Source of the DNA: Chloroflexi bacterium B3_Chlor | GTDB taxonomy: Bacteria > Chloroflexota > Anaerolineae > UBA7937 > B3-Chlor | Reading direction: 5' to 3' | DNA length: 64,000 nucleotides | Assembly (NCBI GenBank): GCA_005223035.1 | Contig: NJBK01000006.1 | Coordinates: forward strand, 37,310 to 101,309 | In this document: in pieces, positions 7,373-16,595 of the stretch | Layout of the letters: the number at the start of each line of letters is the position of its first letter | Numbering within the stretch: position 1 is the first letter of the stretch | Translations under genes and position numbers: made by a program | The notes under the pieces: generated by a model | Databases searched by the model: none | Told to the model about the DNA's origin: nothing | Seen by the model: only the letters and a program-made list of their open reading frames with translations

Positions 7373-9199
7373 TCAGATTCCCACAAAATCCAGGTCTAGT
7401 TGGTCCAGCTTCTCCTGAGTGGGGATGCCGTTGCCGTCCCAACCCCTTTGCCTGTAGTACATGTCCAGCAGTTTGTCCACATCCTCCCTGGCAACGAGCT
7501 TGCCCTTGGTGGGCCCCGTGGTCACAGGATCTGTGTACCACCGTGGCGGCGGGTAGTCCCACTCGCGGCCGAAGCCGTCTACCTCCCGCACCCAGAAAGC
7601 CCTGGTGAGGTTCCACACCCGCTCCGCGATGTGTAACAGGTCATCCCACGAACGACCAACGCCGGTAATGGCCTGCATGGCCGGAGCATAGTAGTCCAGC
7701 GGCATGCCCAACTCCACCCATTGCAGACGGCAGGTGCCAAGGCAGTCCATGAGTGGGCGGATGTGCTGCAACTCGATCACCTTGGCTGCCTTGCCCTCAG
7801 TGATCGCATCTCGCCCCACCTCGATGTCGTAGGTGATGGCCCAGGCACGGTTGTGGTGTCCCCCCACATCGGCCGTCATGTAGGCAAGCATCATCGCCGG
7901 GGCGTTGCGCGAGTCATAGCCGCTGATCTCCAAGCCTTTGATGTGCATCGCAAAATCGGCACTGTCCCCGCCGAAAACCTGGGCAGCGTGCTTCACGCCT
8001 TCAGCCAATACGTCTCCAATCCCCTCTCGCTTGGCGATCTTCTGGATGAGTTCGAAGACTACCTCAGAGTCACCGAAGCTCAACTCCAAGCCCCCAGTAT
8101 CCTTGGAAGTGATGATGCCCTTCTCGAAACACTCTGTGGCGAAAGCGATGACGTTCCCTGCCGAAATGGTGTCAACTCCCAACTCGTCGCACAGATAGTT
8201 GCCGTAGGCCACATCCTCTATGTCTGACACCGCCACGTCAGCGCCGAGGAAGGCTGCTGTTTCATACTCCGGTCCCTCAACGTAGATATCCCACTTCTTG
8301 CTATGGGAGTACTTGCCACAGGCGCAGGGACAAGCGAAGCAGGCCTTGTCCGTGATGACGATCGTCTCCCGCATGTACTCGCCAGTCATCTTCTCGATCT
8401 CATCGAAGTACCCAGATTGGAAATTACGCGTAGGAAACGAACCCCATTCGTTGGACGGCACATTGACCCCGGAGGTGCCGAGCCTGACCCACACTTCCCA
8501 TGCATCGCTGGCTTTGCAATAGTCATACATCTCCCGGCCAATGCGGCGATACTCGTCCACATCGGCAACGGGGATGCTCTTCGTACCGTGGATCGCAATG
8601 GCCTTTAGCTTCTTGGAGCCCATCACGGCTCCGACGCCAGCCCGTCCAGCTTGACGACCGAAATCGTGACTGATGCACGCGTATTTGACCAGATTCTCCC
8701 CACCGGGGCCGATGACGGCAATCTGAAAATCCTCCCCCAGTTCGTTTTTCAGAGCCGTCTCTGCGGTAATGCTGCCTTGGCCCCAATAGGCGCTCGCGTC
8801 TCGCAACTCCACCGTGTCGTCGTCGATGAACAAGTATACAGGTTCAGGCGACACCCCCTCGAGAACAATCAGATCATAGCCAGCATACTTCATCTCGGCG
8901 CTGAACAGCCCACCGACATTGCTGTCCGCATACCCACCTGTGGCGGGAGATTTGGCGGCAAACGTCGTCTTGCCCGCTCCTGGTATGAGCAATCCCGACA
9001 GGGGCCCGGCGGCCGCGATGAGTTTGTTGCCTTCTCCGAGGGGATCAGTGCCCTTTTCCACCTCTGAGTACAGAGTCTTGGCCGCAAAACCGCGCCCTCC
9101 CAAATAGTCCCTGGCAAGCTCAGGATCAAGCTCCGATTTCCTGAAAGTCCCGTCGGTCAGATTGACTCTGAGTACTCGCCCACCGTATCCATTCAGCAT
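7373..9199 (-). CDS. aor: aldehyde ferredoxin oxidoreductase, tungsten type
   Basis: 608 residues, the normal length for the family. AOR oxidises aldehydes to carboxylates, or runs in reverse, with ferredoxin, using a bis-pterin tungsten centre and one [4Fe-4S] cluster. The N-terminal domain shows GGRGFAAKTLY and AGPLSGLLIPGAGKTTFAAKSP. The cluster ligands are CFACPCACG in the middle and a fourth Cys in DCLGTCRLQW near the C-terminus. The order polyferredoxin, AOR, MoaD-like, aminotransferase points to oxidation of aldehydes derived from amino acids. The 147-base gap after the ferredoxin holds a small inverted repeat (GTCACTC/GAGTGAC, 9264-9285). The cytoplasmic location follows from the lack of a signal peptide. 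Confidence 0.93.
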   Translation of the reverse strand: MLNGYGGRVLRVNLTDGTFRKSELDPELARDYLGGRGFAAKTLYSEVEKGTDPLGEGNKLIAAAGPLSGLLIPGAGKTTFAAKSPATGGYADSNVGGLFSAEMKYAGYDLIVLEGVSPEPVYLFIDDDTVELRDASAYWGQGSITAETALKNELGEDFQIAVIGPGGENLVKYACISHDFGRQAGRAGVGAVMGSKKLKAIAIHGTKSIPVADVDEYRRIGREMYDYCKASDAWEVWVRLGTSGVNVPSNEWGSFPTRNFQSGYFDEIEKMTGEYMRETIVITDKACFACPCACGKYSHSKKWDIYVEGPEYETAAFLGADVAVSDIEDVAYGNYLCDELGVDTISAGNVIAFATECFEKGIITSKDTGGLELSFGDSEVVFELIQKIAKREGIGDVLAEGVKHAAQVFGGDSADFAMHIKGLEISGYDSRNAPAMMLAYMTADVGGHHNRAWAITYDIEVGRDAITEGKAAKVIELQHIRPLMDCLGTCRLQWVELGMPLDYYAPAMQAITGVGRSWDDLLHIAERVWNLTRAFWVREVDGFGREWDYPPPRWYTDPVTTGPTKGKLVAREDVDKLLDMYYRQRGWDGNGIPTQEKLDQLDLDFVGI

Positions 9200-9346
9200 C
9201 GTTTCCCTCCTTGAGAGTCTAGCGGTCGCTCAATGCACAGCGCAGCTTGGGGACAACGGTCCAGTCACTCGTCGCGAAGAGTGACCTTCAAACGAAGCGG
9301 CTGGAGTGCTGCCTTACCCGCCGCTTTTGTTGGCCAAAGAAGCCTA

Positions 9347-9736
9347 TCACTCTATGTAAAGTGCACCGTAGGCGCAGAAATGGACGCACTCGCCACAGAG
9401 GTTACACTCAAATGGAGCCTCATCGTCAGGATGCGTGAAGACCACGTTTTCGGGACAGACCTCCACACACTCCAAGCAAGCTATGCACTCGTCTGCATCT
9501 ATGTAGTAGGCACCCTTCTCGTTCTGAGGAATGCACTCTACTGGGCAGACCTCGGCACACTCTCCACATTGGGTGCAAGTGCGGACGCCGAACACGCCCG
9601 GATCAGGGAACTGAGGCACTATGGCCAGGCAAGACTTCTTAGGGTTGTTCTCCTGAAAAAGATAAAGGGAGCAAGCCAATTGACACAGCCTGCACCCCGT
9701 GCACTTGGAACTATCAGCTTTCAGATGCATTCCCAC
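9347..9736 (-). CDS. polyferredoxin-like electron-transfer protein, four [4Fe-4S] motifs
   Basis: 129 residues with four CxxCxxCxxxC motifs in order: CTGCRLCQLAC, CTQCGECAEVC, CIACLECVEVC and CNLCGECVHFC, i.e. 16 Cys for four [4Fe-4S] clusters. It resembles the small iron-sulfur subunit that accompanies bacterial AORs (AorA type). It is first in the operon and would link AOR to soluble ferredoxin or another acceptor. Translation may begin at the second Met (MHLKADSS). It is preceded by a strong minus-strand promoter at 9779-9807. Confidence 0.88.
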   Translation of the reverse strand: MGMHLKADSSKCTGCRLCQLACSLYLFQENNPKKSCLAIVPQFPDPGVFGVRTCTQCGECAEVCPVECIPQNEKGAYYIDADECIACLECVEVCPENVVFTHPDDEAPFECNLCGECVHFCAYGALYIE

Positions 9737-9778
9737 CTCCTTTTGTCTAGGGTTGTCCCCTGCGCTGTCACGGAGCTA

Positions 9779-9807
9779 AAAATACACGAACTGTCTCAGA
9801 AAGTCAA
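9779..9807 (-). promoter_or_regulatory. sigma70-type promoter of the ferredoxin-AOR-moaD-aminotransferase operon
   Basis: On the minus strand: TTGACT, 17-base spacer, TATTTT, about 40 bases upstream of the polyferredoxin start. It lies back to back with the plus-strand promoter at 9823-9851, with 15 bases between the two -35 boxes. Confidence 0.65.
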
Positions 9808-9822
9808 GGCCCTCCCGCTTGA

Positions 9823-9851
9823 TTGACGACCGCATCCGTCGGCTGTATAAT
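9823..9851 (+). promoter_or_regulatory. sigma70-type promoter of the propeller-GNAT-racemase-THEP1 operon
   Basis: TTGACG, 17-base spacer, TATAAT, with a predicted start near 9858 and a leader of about 50 bases before ATG 9908. A very good match to consensus. Confidence 0.75.
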
Positions 9852-9907
9852 ATCGAACAATCGTGTCTGATGGCGAGCGTAAGAGAAGAACGACGAAGGG
9901 ATGGTGG

Positions 9908-11881
9908 ATGAAACGCCTCACTGTCACTCTCGCCCTCTCCGTGGGAGCCTTGCTAGTGGCGTGCTCGCTGCCAGGGCCTTTCGCGGCGCCACGGCCCACA
10001 CCAGCGCCCGTGCCTTCGCCTACAACCCCTCAGCAGCCTGAGATGAGAGAGTCGAGACCATGGGTCAATCTCACCCACGTGGGAGACATCCACGCCCTGG
10101 CCAGACAAGGGGACTACCTATGGGCAGCAACCGACGGAGGAGTGATACGCTGGGATATCGTCAATGCTACCTACAAGAAATACACCAGCAGCGATGGTCT
10201 ACACCGGAACAGCGTGACGGGCATAGCTGTTGACGGAGAGGGGAACCTTTGGTTCGGTACCGACGATCCTGGAGAATCAACACGCATTCTCCATGGTCTG
10301 CCGGCAGTCAGCAAGTTTGACGGACAGACTTGGACAACCTACGGCTCAGTGAGACAGGCAGTAGAGGCCGAGTACGACTCCATCCGCGGTACGGTGAACG
10401 AGAACGATCTGTGGTTAGTGGACAGCGAAGGCAGGGCCTGGGTCACCTTCTCCCTGGGTGTGCAGGCTTTTGATGGCGCCAAGTGGACGATCTACGAACC
10501 CCCCAACACGCTCGTCGAACAAGAAGCCACGGCCTTGGGCATGGACAGCGTCGGCCAAGTGTGGATAGCCAGCCGATTCGCGTATGGGCGCACGGGCGGT
10601 GCCAGCGTATTTGACGGGCAAGACTGGAAGCAATACCGAACTGACGATGAACTGGGGAGCCCCTTCGTCAGCGACATCGCTGCCGATACGGCAGGCAACG
10701 TATGGTTCGCTACAGACCACGGAATCAGCCGGTTCGACGGTGAGCAGTGGGCCACTTATGGGAGCTCTGATGGACTTGCTGGCACCATAGTCCACCAGCT
10801 CGTCGTTGACCGACAAGACCGCGTGTGGATTGCAGCTGACGGTGGAGTGAGTGTCTATGACGGGGAGCGCTGGCAAACGCTCACTGCGGCCGACGGGATG
10901 AGCACCGACTTGGTCCATGCCATCACCATTGACAGCGCGGCTACAGCCTGGTTTGGCGGCTGGGGAGGAGCGATAGACAGTTTCGATGGTGATCGCTGGA
11001 CCACCTATGTCACCGAGGACGAGTTGCCTGGCTATTCCGTTAACGCCATCACCTTGGATGAACAAGGTCAGGTGTGGTTAGGCACGTCCGGTCCCGATCC
11101 CGTCGTCTACGATGGGGACCAGTGGCGAACCTTCCCTGCTGGGGAAGCTCTGTCAGCCGGTATCATCTATGCTATGGCGGGTGATGCTGGTGGCAACGTC
11201 TGGTTTCACACCAGCCAGGGAGCGCGCAAGCTGTCATTGGAAGACGGAACCTGGACTACCTACGATAGCCTCAAGGAGGCGGTAGAGGAGAACTACGATG
11301 CTGTGTTGACCACGATTGGGGACACAAGGATGTGGACGATAGACGACGCTCACGGGGTTTGGGTCGGGGCCAACAGATACGATGACCAGGGTTGGGTCAC
11401 CTACGAGCAGCAGGAAGCCCTCAGCCAGACGGAAGTCACAGCGGTAGCCATTGATGGACACGGACGACTCTGGTTTGGAACCCGCGATAGAGGTCTGGTC
11501 ATCCTGGATGGCGACACCTGGTCGAGCTATGATCAGGAGAACTCGTCGTTGAGCGACAACTGGGTCAAAGACATCCTGATTGACAATGAGGACCGGGTAT
11601 GGGTGGCCACCCCAGCAGGCTTGAATGTGATCACCGGACAGTGGTGGCAGGTTTTCACCACCGAAGCTGGCTTGATCAGCGACAACGTACTGACCTTGGC
11701 GCTCGACAGCGGCGATCGAGTGTGGCTGGGGACCAAGAGTGGGGTGAGCCGCTTCGACGGCGAGAACTGGTACAACTACGCCATCCTTGATGTGGAAGAC
11801 ATAGCCGTGGACAATGACGGCAACGTATGGATCGGAACACTTTTCGATGGTTTGCTCATCCATGTCTCTGACAGGGAATAG
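9908..11881 (+). CDS. beta-propeller lipoprotein (Reg_prop-type repeats)
   Basis: About 657 residues from ATG 9908, chosen because MKRLTVTLALSVGALLVACS is a typical lipoprotein signal with a lipobox (VACS) and GGGATGGTGG lies upstream. A Pro-rich linker (PRPTPAPVPSPTTPQQP) follows. The rest is about 14 repeats of the form VWFGTxxGVSxFDGExWxTY, as in two-component regulator propellers, enough for two seven-bladed propellers. No histidine kinase or transmembrane domain follows, so it is probably a surface or periplasm-side sensor or binding protein. The next gene starts 2 bases after the stop, so the surface protein and the amino-acid racemase genes share a transcript. Confidence 0.88.
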   Translation: MKRLTVTLALSVGALLVACSLPGPFAAPRPTPAPVPSPTTPQQPEMRESRPWVNLTHVGDIHALARQGDYLWAATDGGVIRWDIVNATYKKYTSSDGLHRNSVTGIAVDGEGNLWFGTDDPGESTRILHGLPAVSKFDGQTWTTYGSVRQAVEAEYDSIRGTVNENDLWLVDSEGRAWVTFSLGVQAFDGAKWTIYEPPNTLVEQEATALGMDSVGQVWIASRFAYGRTGGASVFDGQDWKQYRTDDELGSPFVSDIAADTAGNVWFATDHGISRFDGEQWATYGSSDGLAGTIVHQLVVDRQDRVWIAADGGVSVYDGERWQTLTAADGMSTDLVHAITIDSAATAWFGGWGGAIDSFDGDRWTTYVTEDELPGYSVNAITLDEQGQVWLGTSGPDPVVYDGDQWRTFPAGEALSAGIIYAMAGDAGGNVWFHTSQGARKLSLEDGTWTTYDSLKEAVEENYDAVLTTIGDTRMWTIDDAHGVWVGANRYDDQGWVTYEQQEALSQTEVTAVAIDGHGRLWFGTRDRGLVILDGDTWSSYDQENSSLSDNWVKDILIDNEDRVWVATPAGLNVITGQWWQVFTTEAGLISDNVLTLALDSGDRVWLGTKSGVSRFDGENWYNYAILDVEDIAVDNDGNVWIGTLFDGLLIHVSDRE

Positions 11882-11883
11882 CT

Positions 11884-12771
11884 GTGGCGGAGGAAAGCAT
11901 CCGCATCGAAAGGCTGCACGAGACTGAAGACTTCTACGCCTGTGTGGAGGTGCAGAAGCAAGTCTGGGGCATGCCAGACATCCTGGTCGTGCCGACCCAC
12001 CTGTTGATCACCGCGCAGAAGAATGGGGGTCTGGTACTGGGGGCCTTCAACGAAGAGGGAAGGTTGGTGGGCTACCTTTTCGGTTTTCTGGGCACCAGAG
12101 AGCCAAGCTCTGAGGATCAGCACGCAGCCGGGCGATTGAAGCACTGTTCCCACATGATGGGCGTTCTCCCAGAGTATCAGGCCAAAGGCATCGGCTATCT
12201 TCTCAAGCTGAGACAGCGAGGCCACGCCCTCTCCCAGGGGCTCGACCTGGTGACGTGGACCTATGATCCTTTGGAAAGTATGAACGCGAACCTGAACCTG
12301 TGCAAGCTGGGTGTGGTCTGCGACACATATCTGAGTGATGTCTATGGGCGGATGGGAGATGAGTTGAATGTGGGCTTGGCGACAGATCGCTTCCAGATAG
12401 AGTGGTGGATTACAAGCCAGAGGGTCGCCGAACGGATCGCGAAGGGCGGCGAGAAGTTGCGCCTGGACGATGTGCTGGCGCAAGGGGCGAAGCAGGTCAG
12501 TGTCACAACCATCGGCTCTGATGGGGTCCTGCGGCCTTCGGCTCATGATCTCTCCGCCACTGCCGAGCATGTGCTGGTGGAAGTGCCGGCTGATTTCCAG
12601 AGCATCAAGGCCGCCGACATGCCGTTGGCCATAGAATGGCGGATGCACACGCGGGAGATATTCTGTCATTACCTAGATGCGGGCTACACCGTGAGCGAGT
12701 TCCTCAGTGAGATCAGAGAGGGCTCAAGGCACAGCTACTATGTCTTGAGGAAGGACTATGTGATATCCTAG
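11884..12771 (+). CDS. GNAT-family N-acyltransferase (COG3375-like), candidate amino-acid N-succinyltransferase
   Basis: 295 residues from GTG 11884. The N-terminal half matches the GNAT fold as in COG3375: VWGMPD near residue 30, MMGVLPEYQAKGIGYLLKLRQR at the acyl-CoA binding turn (Q/RxxGxG/A), and WTYDPLESMNANLNLCKLG. COG3375 proteins are often encoded beside N-acylamino-acid racemases. In the known D-to-L amino acid conversion pathway a GNAT enzyme succinylates the amino acid, the racemase inverts it and a hydrolase frees it. Here the racemase gene follows 16 bases later, which supports that role. The deacylase is not seen nearby. Confidence 0.82.
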   Translation: MAEESIRIERLHETEDFYACVEVQKQVWGMPDILVVPTHLLITAQKNGGLVLGAFNEEGRLVGYLFGFLGTREPSSEDQHAAGRLKHCSHMMGVLPEYQAKGIGYLLKLRQRGHALSQGLDLVTWTYDPLESMNANLNLCKLGVVCDTYLSDVYGRMGDELNVGLATDRFQIEWWITSQRVAERIAKGGEKLRLDDVLAQGAKQVSVTTIGSDGVLRPSAHDLSATAEHVLVEVPADFQSIKAADMPLAIEWRMHTREIFCHYLDAGYTVSEFLSEIREGSRHSYYVLRKDYVIS

Positions 12772-12787
12772 GGAGGATATCTCTGCG

Positions 12788-13897
12788 ATGCGCATCGAAC
12801 GCGTTCAGCTACGACACATCAGACTGTCCCTGGTTCATCCCTTCGAAACCAGCTTCGGACGGGAAACGGACCGCGATATCATCATCGTCAAAGCCTGGGC
12901 CGATGGACTCGTAGGCTATGGAGAATCCGCATCCATGGCTAAACCCTTCTACAACTACGAGACTACCGAGACCTGCTGGCACATTCAACGAGATTTCCTC
13001 GTGCCGTGGCTTCTGGAACGAGAGATCACGGACGGAGCGGAGTTGGTGCGGCTATTCGCTGCGGTACGGGGCCACAACGTGGCCAAGACGGGTCTAGAAC
13101 AGGCCTGGTGGGACCTGAAGGCCAAGACCGAAGGTCAGCCATTGGCCCGCCTGCTTGGCGGCGCCAAGGAGAGAATCGAGTGCGGTGTTAGCATCGGCAT
13201 TCAGGAGAGTGTGGAACGCCTGCTCGAGCGCGTCGGTTTCTTCCTAAAGCAAGGGTATAGGCGCATCAAGATCAAGATCAAGCCCGGGTGGGATCTGGAC
13301 GTGGTGGAGCGTGTCAGGCAAACCTACCCGCAGATACCCCTCATGCTCGATGCCAACTCGGCCTACACGTTGGCCGACACCGGCCTGCTCAAGGCTCTCG
13401 ATGACTACGACCTGATGATGATCGAGCAGCCTCTGAGATACGACGACCTCATCGATCACGCCAAGCTGCAAAGTCAGATAAAGACACCTATCTGTCTGGA
13501 TGAGAGCATCACCTCGCCAGCGCACGCTCGATGGGCCATTGAGCTGGGAAGCTGTAGCATCATCAACATCAAGCCCGCTCGGGTGGGGGGCATGCATCAG
13601 GCGCGCCGTATCCACGACATCTGTCAGAAGCACGATATGCCAGTCTGGTGCGGAGGATTGCTGGAATCGGGCATTGGGCGCGCCCACAACGTGGCCATCT
13701 GCTCGCTGGCTAACTTCCGCCTGCCCGCAGACCTGTCGGCCAGCAGCCGGTACTACGCTGAGGATGTCGTCCTCCCACCGTGGGAGGTGGACAGTGAGGG
13801 GATGATGACAGTCCCCAGCGCGCCGGGCATTGGTGTAGAGGTAGACGAGGATCTGATGGACAAGGTCACAGTTAAGGAGCAAACCTTCTCCGCTTGA
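12788..13897 (+). CDS. o-succinylbenzoate synthase / N-acylamino-acid racemase (enolase superfamily)
   Basis: 369 residues, the usual length for the NSAR/OSBS family. The catalytic set is complete and nearly in the same numbering as characterised NSARs: KIKIK at 161-165, Asp188 (LMLDAN), Glu213 (MIEQP), Asp238 (CLDES) and Lys262 (NIKPARVGG). A conserved GGLLESGIGRAHN loop closes the barrel. No other menaquinone gene is nearby, while a GNAT acyltransferase lies directly upstream, so amino-acid racemisation is more likely than menaquinone synthesis; both activities occur in this family. AGGGAGGATAT gives a strong SD. Confidence 0.92.
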   Translation: MRIERVQLRHIRLSLVHPFETSFGRETDRDIIIVKAWADGLVGYGESASMAKPFYNYETTETCWHIQRDFLVPWLLEREITDGAELVRLFAAVRGHNVAKTGLEQAWWDLKAKTEGQPLARLLGGAKERIECGVSIGIQESVERLLERVGFFLKQGYRRIKIKIKPGWDLDVVERVRQTYPQIPLMLDANSAYTLADTGLLKALDDYDLMMIEQPLRYDDLIDHAKLQSQIKTPICLDESITSPAHARWAIELGSCSIINIKPARVGGMHQARRIHDICQKHDMPVWCGGLLESGIGRAHNVAICSLANFRLPADLSASSRYYAEDVVLPPWEVDSEGMMTVPSAPGIGVEVDEDLMDKVTVKEQTFSA

Positions 13898-13904
13898 GGA
13901 GCGC

Positions 13905-14426
13905 ATGGGCCGCACAATCCTGCTGACTGGCCGCCCAGGGGTGGGCAAGACCACAGTGATCAAGAAGGCGCTAGACAGACTGGAGGGACGTGCCGGAGGC
14001 TTCTACACCGCCGAGATGCGGAAAGGCGGTCGACGTCAGGGGTTCAAGATTGTCACGCTGGACGGTCAAGAGGGCATCCTATCTCACGTGGACATCAAAG
14101 GCCGGCCACGAGTGAGTAGATACGGGGTGAATCTGACAGACCTTGACGAGGTAGCCGTGGCGGCTTTGCGGCAGGCGATTGCGGAGGCCGATTGCATCGT
14201 TGTGGACGAGATAGGTAAGATGGAGCTCTTCTCAGAGGAGTTCCGCAAGGCGGTCACCGAGGCGGTCGAGAGCGAGAAGCCTGTGCTGGGAACAGTGATG
14301 GCCACCCGAGACCCATGGGTCGACTCCCTCAAGGCTCTCCCTCAGGTGACCGTCATCGAAGTCACGCAGGACAATCGCGAGCAGATGGTTCCGCTAGTGA
14401 TGGAACTCCTTCAAAGTCCCTCTTAG
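13905..14426 (+). CDS. THEP1-type nucleoside-triphosphatase
   Basis: 173 residues with Walker A GRPGVGKTT at 9-17, a CIVVDEIGKMELFS Walker B segment and the compact fold of the THEP1 family (archaeal and bacterial NTPases of broad specificity, fused or free). It starts 7 bases after the racemase stop, so it is part of the same operon; its physiological role is unknown. A copy of its first 110 bases (P-loop region) is found at 19248-19358. Confidence 0.9.
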   Translation: MGRTILLTGRPGVGKTTVIKKALDRLEGRAGGFYTAEMRKGGRRQGFKIVTLDGQEGILSHVDIKGRPRVSRYGVNLTDLDEVAVAALRQAIAEADCIVVDEIGKMELFSEEFRKAVTEAVESEKPVLGTVMATRDPWVDSLKALPQVTVIEVTQDNREQMVPLVMELLQSPS

Positions 14427-14531
14427 CCGACCTCTCATCATGCCCCAGAGCGCACCAACATTGTCTCTAGCGCGCCACTTGCCAACGAACCTCAGCATCA
14501 GAAGGCAAAAAGGGTGTCGCACACCATCTTC

Positions 14532-14643
14532 ATGGTTTCCCACACTCATTAGGACCGAGAATGGTATCTGCCTCTTGAGGAGTTGCGCCTACGTCTGATG
14601 GCACTCATGGACAAGCTGTCAAGCATCCTAGCCAGCGAAGGGA
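14532..14643 (+). pseudogene. remnant of a GH38 alpha-mannosidase N-terminus
   Basis: Within the 310-base gap after THEP1, the plus frame from ATG 14532 reads MVSHTH, stop, DREWYLPLEELRLRLMALMD and so on. That is the diagnostic GH38 start HTHWDREWYLPFEEFR with the Trp codon changed to TAG and little left after about 37 codons. The remaining sequence to 14736 shows no further similarity that I can see. I infer an old deletion of a mannosidase gene. Confidence 0.6.
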
Positions 14644-14736
14644 GGGGCCGTGACAGAGTCACACAGCAAGTCCCACGAGATCCTGCCCCTTGGTACTTCG
14701 CTTGGTTCACGGGCCAAGCTCAGAAGGGCCAAAGGC

Positions 14737-15723
14737 TCATCTTTCTTCTCGTTGCAGGTGCTCCCCCACGATTTCGAAGAGCAGATCGACATCTATGTTC
14801 CCTCCCGAGATCACAGCCACCACCTTCCTGCCCTTCAAGTTCACCTTGTCGAAGAGCAGGGCCGCCACTCCTACCGCTCCCGAGCCCTCCACCACCAAGT
14901 GTTCCGCCTCCAGAAGGGCGAAAATGGCCTCCCGAGTCTCCTCCTCGTTGACCAGCACTACTTCGTCAATGAGGTCCTTGGCGATCCGGAAGGGCACGAT
15001 GCCGAAGCCGCCGGCTAAGCCCTCACAAATGGTGGGGTCGTGTTCGTACCTCTCATAGCAGCGCCCTTCCTTGAGAGATAGATACGCCGACGGCGAGGCC
15101 TCGACCTGCACCCCAATGATCTTTATGCTGGGGTTCACGGCCTTAGCCGCTACAGAGACCCCTGCGATGAGCCCTCCGCCGCCGATGGGCACCAAGAGCG
15201 CCTCGGCATCAGGTAGTTCCTCCATGATCTCGAGGCCGACAGTGCCCTGGCCGGCAATGATCAGCGGGTCGTCGAACGAGTCCGTGTAGGTTAGGTCATG
15301 CTCCCGTTGGAATTCCATTGAAGCATCATCGGCATCATCGTACTGTTCGCCAACCAGGAAGATCTTTGACCCGAACTCTGCCAGCTTATCTACCTTGGAG
15401 GCAGGCGTATTGACAGGCATGAACAGGTTCACTGGCACACCGCCTAGCGCGCGTGCAGCGTAGGCCACTCCCAGTGCGAAGTTGCCCGAGGAGGGCGCCA
15501 CCACCCCCCTGGCCCTCTGCTCGACCGACAGGCTGGCAATCTTGTTGATGGCTCCGCGCACCTTGAAGGCACCTGTTCGCTGGAGGTTTTCCAGCTTCAA
15601 CCAGACATCGCTTCCCACCCTCTCGCTCAGGAGGAAAGAGTGTTGAAGAGGTGTATTCCTCAGCAGATTGCCAGTATTCTGCCGGGCAATCAAGATGTCC
15701 TTAAGGCCCAACATGCTGCTCAC
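14737..15723 (-). CDS. threonine/serine ammonia-lyase (PLP fold type II), catabolic type
   Basis: 328 residues. PLP lysine lies in RTGAFKVRGA, the substrate loop is SSGNFA, and the phosphate-binding glycine loop is PIGGGGL. There is no C-terminal ACT regulatory domain, so it resembles the short catabolic TdcB/serine-racemase group rather than biosynthetic IlvA. It would turn L-threonine to 2-oxobutyrate or L-serine to pyruvate. It sits downstream of an amino-acid ABC transporter on the same strand, a sensible setting for amino-acid catabolism, though a hairpin at 15753-15771 may separate the transcripts. Confidence 0.9.
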   Translation of the reverse strand: MSSMLGLKDILIARQNTGNLLRNTPLQHSFLLSERVGSDVWLKLENLQRTGAFKVRGAINKIASLSVEQRARGVVAPSSGNFALGVAYAARALGGVPVNLFMPVNTPASKVDKLAEFGSKIFLVGEQYDDADDASMEFQREHDLTYTDSFDDPLIIAGQGTVGLEIMEELPDAEALLVPIGGGGLIAGVSVAAKAVNPSIKIIGVQVEASPSAYLSLKEGRCYERYEHDPTICEGLAGGFGIVPFRIAKDLIDEVVLVNEEETREAIFALLEAEHLVVEGSGAVGVAALLFDKVNLKGRKVVAVISGGNIDVDLLFEIVGEHLQREER

Positions 15724-15752
15724 CCACGGTTCCGTCTACTGCACAGAAATGA

Positions 15753-15771
15753 GCCGAGCTGAGAGCTCGGC
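15753..15771 (-). terminator. hairpin between the ABC transporter and the dehydratase gene
   Basis: GCCGAGCT-CTC-AGCTCGGC on the minus strand: an 8-bp perfect stem with a 3-base loop, followed by TCATTTCTG, a weak U tract. It may act as a partial terminator. Confidence 0.4.
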
Positions 15772-15830
15772 CCCAAGTACGATAGAATCATCTGGTGCTG
15801 TGTCCATCTAGGATTGAAGCCCCAGTCCAA

Positions 15831-16584
<754 letters not shown>

Positions 16585-16595
<11 letters not shown>

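Noticed and set aside
11776-12669. 297-residue minus ORF over the GNAT gene
   Set aside because: The plus frame has GNAT motifs and fits the operon; the minus ORF has none.
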